A stretch of 64,000 bases of DNA. Origin: Lumbricus terrestris. Taxonomy: Eukaryota > Annelida > Clitellata > Crassiclitellata > Lumbricidae. The notes beneath the pieces are model-generated. The model searched no databases. It was not told where the DNA came from and saw only the letters and a program-made list of their open reading frames with translations. Within the stretch, counting starts at the first letter, position 1; every line of letters starts with the position of its first letter. Below, piece after piece: positions 58,781-64,000 of the stretch. The stretch covers positions 45,643,753 through 45,707,752 of the forward strand of contig OX457043.1 of NCBI GenBank assembly GCA_949752735.1. The letters are read 5' to 3'. The position numbers were made by a program, and so were the translations under genes.

Positions 58781-59353
58781 GTTGCCACGGTACCATTTTT
58801 GTTGCTATGGTAACTGCTATGGGCCATTTGAGGACTGGTCTTCGTAGCAATTGGCACCAAATATCAGATTACAACGTGGTGGTGGCACTGTGACGGCACT
58901 AAGAGCGATGAAACCCAAAGAATAGCATCTGGAGGACAAGTGTTGCTATGGACAACCATCTCCGTAGCAACAGCGCCTTAAGATGGCACCCGACGGACCG
59001 ATGGCAGCATTGAGTCACAGGGTTTCTTGCGGCAGTTGTCGACGAAGCACGGCGGCTTTCGTCGCCATGGCAACCGGAGCATGGCTCTTGCTCGCGCACG
59101 GCAACCTTTGACGCAGAGACTCGGATCGAGCCGTTTTTTAGTCGTCAATCGCCATGGAAACTAGCTATGACGCTACAGGTTGCCGTGGTTACGTCAAGAT
59201 ACTTGCCGTGAAACTGTTACCGGCGTCGACAGGAACTTGTGGGCAGCCACGGCAACACTGCCCGTTGCCATGGAAGACGTTTATGCTTGACGAGTAGCCA
59301 TGGTGATATTATTGGCTGCCGTTGATGAACCACTGGTGCGTAGCCGTGGAAAC
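58781..59353. promoter_or_regulatory. Cluster of X-box-like (RFX-type) palindromes
   Basis: About ten variants of GTTGCCATGGCAAC within 575 bp: 58781 GTTGCCACGGTACC, 58801 GTTGCTATGGTAAC, 58942 GTTGCTATGGACAAC, 59061 GTCGCCATGGCAAC, 59148 ATCGCCATGGAAAC, 59179 GTTGCCGTGGTTAC, 59243 GCAGCCACGGCAAC, 59264 GTTGCCATGGAAGA, 59293 GTAGCCATGGTGAT, 59340 GTAGCCGTGGAAAC. The X box bound by RFX factors is GTNRCC, 0-3 nt, RGYAAC; 59061 fits fully and 58801 and 59179 nearly. Function is not shown; it could equally be an RNA hairpin array. Confidence 0.6.
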
Positions 59354-59861
59354 TTTGCGAGCGGTCAACCTTGACAGCTGCCGCATTTTTGGCAAATTCG
59401 CCGATCCGCCTGATTCGAGGCCGTGACTGCTATGGTCGTGGGAACACAGGGTTAAAGGGTTTCGCTTTTTAACCCTTTACCATTTACGCAGTCTACTGAA
59501 CGGTCTTGAGCTTCTCTGATTGGCTGGACCATTTTTGTCAATGATCTGTGATTCAATGTTGCTGTTTAGCAGTTCTATCTATCGTACCGAAACGTGATTG
59601 CGTGAAAGGATTGCCAACATGGAGCGTGGATTAATACTAATGAAAATATTCCTTGAAAAAAAATCTTTAAATTATTCTGCTTAAATACAGGACGAATTCT
59701 ACCCCGTTTGCCCTGTCCTTTCGAGGTGGTACAAGCAGAAAGATTTTACAGAGCAAAATGCTCGATAAAATTTTTTCTGGTTGCAGTGTTTCAAGGTTGT
59801 ATCGAGGTGTCATCCTTGAACATTCTTGCCAAGATTGCAACCATGGCAATCAAAAGTTACT

Positions 59862-59872
59862 AATAAATAAAT
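59862..59872 (+). promoter_or_regulatory. Candidate polyadenylation signal of DDX3
   Basis: Overlapping AATAAATAAAT about 1.6 kb after the stop codon. It is the first clear AATAAA after the GC-richer stretch. Confidence 0.4.
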
Positions 59873-60139
59873 GGCGAAAATAAGGTTTTGCTTTTTGCAT
59901 CTGGATCTTGGAATTATTGATCCTAGATCCCGAAATTATTGATCCGGGCTCGATCGTTGGCAATCCTAGCTGCGACGGTTTTTCGCTTGACTATCTCTAG
60001 ACCGGCTGGCTGACTGTGATGAACTTTTATGCAGGCGCAGTCTTACGAACTCGTGCGTTTTGTAGTCTTTTTTCCCCTCTAATTATGTGCCCCTTTCAGT
60101 GTTCATAGCTAGTAGACAAACATCTGTATATTTTACTCA

Positions 60140-60285
60140 GCTTCTGTGACACAGTGGCTGAATGAGTGGTCGAGTGCCTGCCTTGCAGTGCAGTGTGCAG
60201 GTTCAAATCTCGTCTCACATGGCTGCTGTGTATGGACCTTGAGCAAGTCCCTCACACTCAATTGCTCTGCATGGTTGATTGATGA
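60140..60285 (+). mobile_element. tRNA-derived SINE head
   Basis: An A-box-like GTGGCTGAATGAGTGGTCGAG and B-box-like GCAGGTTCAAATCTCG about 35 bp apart, then ATGGACCTTGAGCAAGTCC. The last block also occurs in the main SINE, so the two families are related. Confidence 0.65.
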
Positions 60286-60354
60286 TAATATGTTAATATT
60301 ATGCATTGTGCTCAATAAGTATTGAAATGGTAATCTAATGTGTAAAAGCAGATT

Positions 60355-60600
60355 ATTGGAGTGAGTGAAATAATCTAATAACAACAGTCGATGTTAAAGT
60401 GAAATAATCTAATACTAGCAGTCAATATTAAAGTGAAGTAATCTAATAATAACTCAATAATAAGTGAAATAATCTAATAATAGCAGTCAATATTAAAGTG
60501 AAATAATCTAATAATAATAATAATAGTCAATATTAAAGTGAAATAATCTACTACTAACAGTCAATAATAAGCGAAATAAGCTAATAATACCCTAATCTGA
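60355..60600. repeat. Tandem repeat, ~33-bp unit
   Basis: About seven copies of GTGAAATAATCTAATAAT plus AGCAGTCAATATTAAA, with decayed copies beyond to about 60730. Confidence 0.8.
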
Positions 60601-61199
60601 AACTGTGGTCAATTCTAATAATCTTATAAGCTGGTCTACTGTCTAATCCAATGATGAAATATTAATGCAATGTGCAAGATTGATAAAAAAAATAATAAGA
60701 TTAGGTGAAATAATCTAATAGCAACTAATTCTAATAATCTTATAATCTTGGCTACTAATCATCTAATCCAGGCTATTGTAATAATGCAGCGTTAATGTAA
60801 TATGAAAAATGAAACTGATAGAAATAAGAATAATAACGGAAATCATCTGAGGAAAGTATTATTCTATCTAGTCGCAGTGTTTATGTCCAGGTTTTGATTT
60901 ATTACCTGATTTTTGACTGAGTTTGCTGTGCAAAAGGCTTTTGCTTTATCCTAATATATTGCGAGCAGAACCAGTTCTTCGTTCCCTTGCTTGGCGGATT
61001 TAGAAAGGTGATTGGGGTGCTTGTTAATTTGGCCAAAGGTACAATGGCACACAGATGATTAGTTCTTGATTTTAATTAAATTTATACGTGTTAACCTTAT
61101 GTTTTCTTCTTTTTTTGGAGTTTTCTGTTTAATTTTGGAAAGTTCAAACATTTTATGATCAACGGTGTTTTAGTGTTAGAGGACAATTTCTACATGATG

Positions 61200-61510
61200 C
61201 GACATTTTTGCATTGTCACGTCAATATTCATGCATAATGTAACAATGCGTATATATTTTACAAATGGATATAATATACTGGTACATGTTACAGTTGGTAT
61301 AACAATGCATGCCTATAACATATGTATAACAATAAATGTGACTATGCGTGCATGTAACAATGGAGGTAACAATGTATGCATGTAGTAATACATTTATGTA
61401 ACAATAGATGCATGTAACAATACATCCATGTGGGGACGATCTTAACAATGGATTTAATACAACAACAGATGTAACATTTGATGTCATAGTGCATGAATGT
61501 TGCAAATTGC
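61200..61510. repeat. Degenerate tandem repeat, ~15-17 bp unit
   Basis: Repeated GTAACAATGNATGCAT words with heavy variation. Frames here on both strands are repeat translations. Confidence 0.65.
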
Positions 61511-62369
61511 AATATTAAAACTTTGGTTAAGATGAGTTTTTATAATGCTTCAGTACATTATGGAACTCCTAATATTTTTAGCTACTTCATTTCCTGAGAT
61601 CAGTGTTTGGAAGTTGAATTGTACAGTTGTTCAGTTTGGCCAAAAGATTATTCACACCCAATGCAAATTGCAGGATGTTGTCTAATTGATATGGCCCCAA
61701 AAATTTCAACAATTTGGCTGAATTTTTTAATTTGGTCATGTTTTAATATATGTTGTTGTTTTATCTTGTTCATAAGTATATCAATGCATCCAGTTATGCT
61801 TCTGATGTTGTTGCAGAACTACACCCTGTTGGTATACAAAGGTACTTTGCAGCCAAGTCTGAGATAGCACCCCCATTCATTTGATCTAAATCCGCCTTTG
61901 CACGCCCGTTTTCGAAAATGCCCTCCACGACTTTGGAGGAGTTTAGTTTGTGCAATGTGTTTGGGAGTTTCAGAGAGAGAGAGAGAAGGCAAATCGGTGT
62001 GGCAAGAAGTGTCGGACTTGCGTAGAGGTTGTGCTTTTAGCGCTTAGTTATAACTTTATTAGTTACTTATTAATTGGCTTTGTTGTTTCTTACCGCATGT
62101 TGTTATCGATTAGGCAGGGAGCTACGAATTAGTTGAGCTTTGTTTTTATTTATTTTGTTTTATGATAATCCTTTGGAGTTTGAGGAAATTCGTTTGATTT
62201 TTTCTTGTTGTTTTCTGTGTTCGACTGTTGATGGCACACAAGATCTTAAATTATTAACTGTTGTTTCGGTGTATTTAAAATTTTCAAAAAATGAAATATC
62301 TAATATAAGACCGTTCTAGAAATCATGGAATTAATTATTTTGGAAAATTTAGCTGTACCGTTAAGTAGT

Positions 62370-62680
62370 TGATAGCGCTTTATCATCATCATCATCATCA
62401 TCATGTTTATCCTCATTGCTGCGGATCGGAGGGAGACCAGAGCCAACGACGTCAGTTTCCTCCATCCCTCTCTGTCCCTTGCACTCCTTTCACAATCCGC
62501 AATTGGCATTCCCATCCACTCCTTCACATCATCCATCCAGCGTCTCCTTGGTCTACCTCGTGCCCTTATTAGTGCTTTATCTGACCTCTGCATTTCATGG
62601 TAGGCATTGGCTTTTCGGAATGCCTTCAATTCCCATGCCATGTACTTTGTTATAGTCGTTGCTGTAGAATAATACAAGTT
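62370..62680 (-). mobile_element. RTE-like LINE 3' fragment with ATG tail
   Basis: The minus frame includes RGRPRRRWMDDVKEWMG and DCERSARDREGWRKL, the typical C-terminal end of a non-LTR reverse transcriptase ORF. It then runs into an ATG repeat (62383-62403 as CATs). 5'-truncated and without its RT core. Confidence 0.9.
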
Positions 62681-63284
62681 ACATATTTACGCATTCAAAG
62701 TTTTCATGACTTGCTACCTGCAGTCCACTGGTTGCGGTGGGAGGAACAGACTGCAAAGGAGATGACCGGCTGAGCAGTATGCCTTCTCCGAGAGAAATTT
62801 TACTATGATACTGATAAATAAATTTGTTTTCTATTATTTACTTTTCGTGTAAGCTACTGTACGTTTGCTGGTAGTCTAATAAAGGATTCTTTACTTGCTT
62901 ATTGAATTTCATTCTCGTGGCTGCCTGGCTTTTGAGTGTAAGGTGAATGCTCTTCTCTGTGAGAAAATAGAAGTTGCTATAAACACTTAATTGTCAGCCT
63001 TGGTGGACTCGAAGAGGGCACTTTATGGACTGGTGTCAGTGGTGTGGTCCTCTACTTCAGTTTTCAGCACAGTTGTTTTCTAACCAGTCTAATGACCCAT
63101 TTGGAGTGGGGGGATATTCGTACAAAGGAAGGGTATGGGGCAGCCCATGTGTTGCGTATGCACGGAGGGGATGTGGGGGTCACAGGATTTCGGCGATTTG
63201 CGTACGGGTGTTTATGAGGGGAAGGGGTCTCAGCAAAATGTACGTAGGCAAAATAAATGTCTAATAATTATTGAGCCTATTTAT

Positions 63285-63480
63285 AAGTCTGTAATATCCA
63301 AGACAATGGTCATCGGAAAAGAAGACAAAGACCTGAATGTGTAACTAGATGGAGAGGAGCTTGAGCAAGTTGAGGAATTTGTGCACCTGGGAGGACTAAA
63401 GTCCGACTAATAACGGAAGATGGACGGTGCACAAAGGCACTTTATAGCGGTTCGCCAAACAAGAAGGTACAAAATATTGA
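63285..63480 (+). mobile_element. RTE-like LINE fragment (post-YADD region)
   Basis: Reads SKTMVIGKEDKDLNV, stop, LDGEELEQVEEFVHLGG, then stops near SD. 'KT..M.IG' followed by 'LEQVEEFVYLGG' is the segment after the catalytic YADD in RTE/CR1-type enzymes. At least three in-frame stops. Confidence 0.8.
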
Positions 63481-64000
63481 AAATATTACGTAAAATCTAT
63501 AGCAGTCCCCGATTGTGCACGACACTGGCATTGATATTTGGGGCATTCCACACCAAATCAACACAGTCATCAAACATCACCATCTCCGATTTTGTTGAAA
63601 TTTGGTATGGTGAAAAGCCACTACAAAAAACTTTCAAAACCAGAATTTTGGATTTTTGGGTCAACCGGTGTCCGAGATATGGGTCAGTGAACTTGACCGA
63701 AATTGACCGATTTCTGCTGACCGGCCGATGTTCAAACTGCTGTATCTCAGCTTCTACTGCACCTAGAGACACATTTAAGATATCAAATTGAAGGTATTAA
63801 ATAGTTCTATCTGGGTAAAGCATTCACAGGCATTCATATTTAGTGGGGAAAAAATTCTGAGCAACTGTGACCTAGTGATACTGACCTAGGTCAGTTTGTA
63901 AAATCAGAATATTATCAAATAATTCCCATGCAAAGCCTTCATTGTTCCTAACAATTGGTGAAAAATTCAGAGTGGGCGCTCTTATAGCTTATTTACAGTG

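Larger units (their letters stand above)
58266..59880 (+). other. DDX3: Probable DDX3 3' UTR
   Basis: The DNA from the stop codon to about 59460 keeps a higher GC level than the introns and intergenic DNA, as expected of a transcribed 3' end. Candidate AATAAA signals lie at 59862-59871. A 151-codon frame at 58287-58742 matches nothing I know. A phrase near 58623 (GGTGCCAAATATCAGA) recurs at 58853 as GGCACCAAATATCAGA. A cluster of X-box-like palindromes is listed separately. UTR extent is inferred. Confidence 0.55.
59881..64000. other. Intergenic, repeat-rich
   Basis: No gene supported. It contains a SINE head at 60140-60280, a tandem repeat at 60355-60600, a degenerate repeat at 61200-61510, and RTE-like LINE pieces at 62370-62680 and 63285-63480. 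61515-62290 and 62690-63280 show nothing recognisable. 63530-63800 reads like an interspersed repeat (CATTCCACACCAAATCAAC) but has no assigned family. Confidence 0.5.

Noticed and set aside
59450..59490. Another TTAA-bounded element (GGGTTAAAGGG...TTAACCC)
   Set aside because: The two edges are only about 20 bp apart and no second terminus was found downstream.

Overview
The window is eukaryotic nuclear DNA from an animal. It has intron-split genes with GT-AG and some GC-AG junctions, tRNA-derived SINEs, CR1/L2-like and RTE-like LINE pieces, many short hAT-type elements and long microsatellites. The element types and an abundant TAGGCCTA-like word fit a marine invertebrate, but the sequence alone does not fix the phylum.

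Five protein genes can be supported. (1) 5885-7042 (+): intronless, a long low-complexity N-terminal region joined to a C-terminal alpha-crystallin-like (small heat shock) domain. (2) 13398-14087 (-): intronless TMEM70 homologue, a mitochondrial ATP synthase assembly factor. (3) 17111-30029 (-): PDHB, pyruvate dehydrogenase E1 beta, 11 exons, 367 aa. (4) 32083-33856 (-): GFER/ALR (Erv1) sulfhydryl oxidase, 3 exons, 175 aa. (5) 35432-58265 (+): DDX3/PL10/Belle DEAD-box RNA helicase, modelled as 19 exons and 948 aa. Every exon phase in models 3-5 closes in frame. Genes 2-4 are consecutive, all on the minus strand, and all encode mitochondrial proteins. GFER and DDX3 are divergent, with start codons about 1.6 kb apart.

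Layout: 1-5884 repeat-rich intergenic DNA; 5885-7042 sHSP-like gene with a 40-bp minisatellite behind it; 7043-13397 intergenic with hAT elements; 13398-14087 TMEM70; 14088-17110 intergenic; 17111-30029 PDHB, with introns full of LINE fragments, a hAT element and a large minisatellite; 30030-32082 intergenic; 32083-33856 GFER; 33857-35431 divergent interval holding two sister hAT copies in opposite orientation; 35432-58265 DDX3; 58266-about 59880 its probable 3' UTR, with a cluster of X-box-like palindromes; the remainder is SINE, minisatellite and RTE-like debris.

I see no operon, CRISPR array, virus or clearly new multi-gene system. The points most worth a second look are the X-box-like cluster behind DDX3, the expanded DDX3 N-terminus with look-alike and phase-symmetric exons, the sister hAT copies next to both divergent start codons, the large inverted repeats in DDX3 introns, and the unusual sHSP-like protein.
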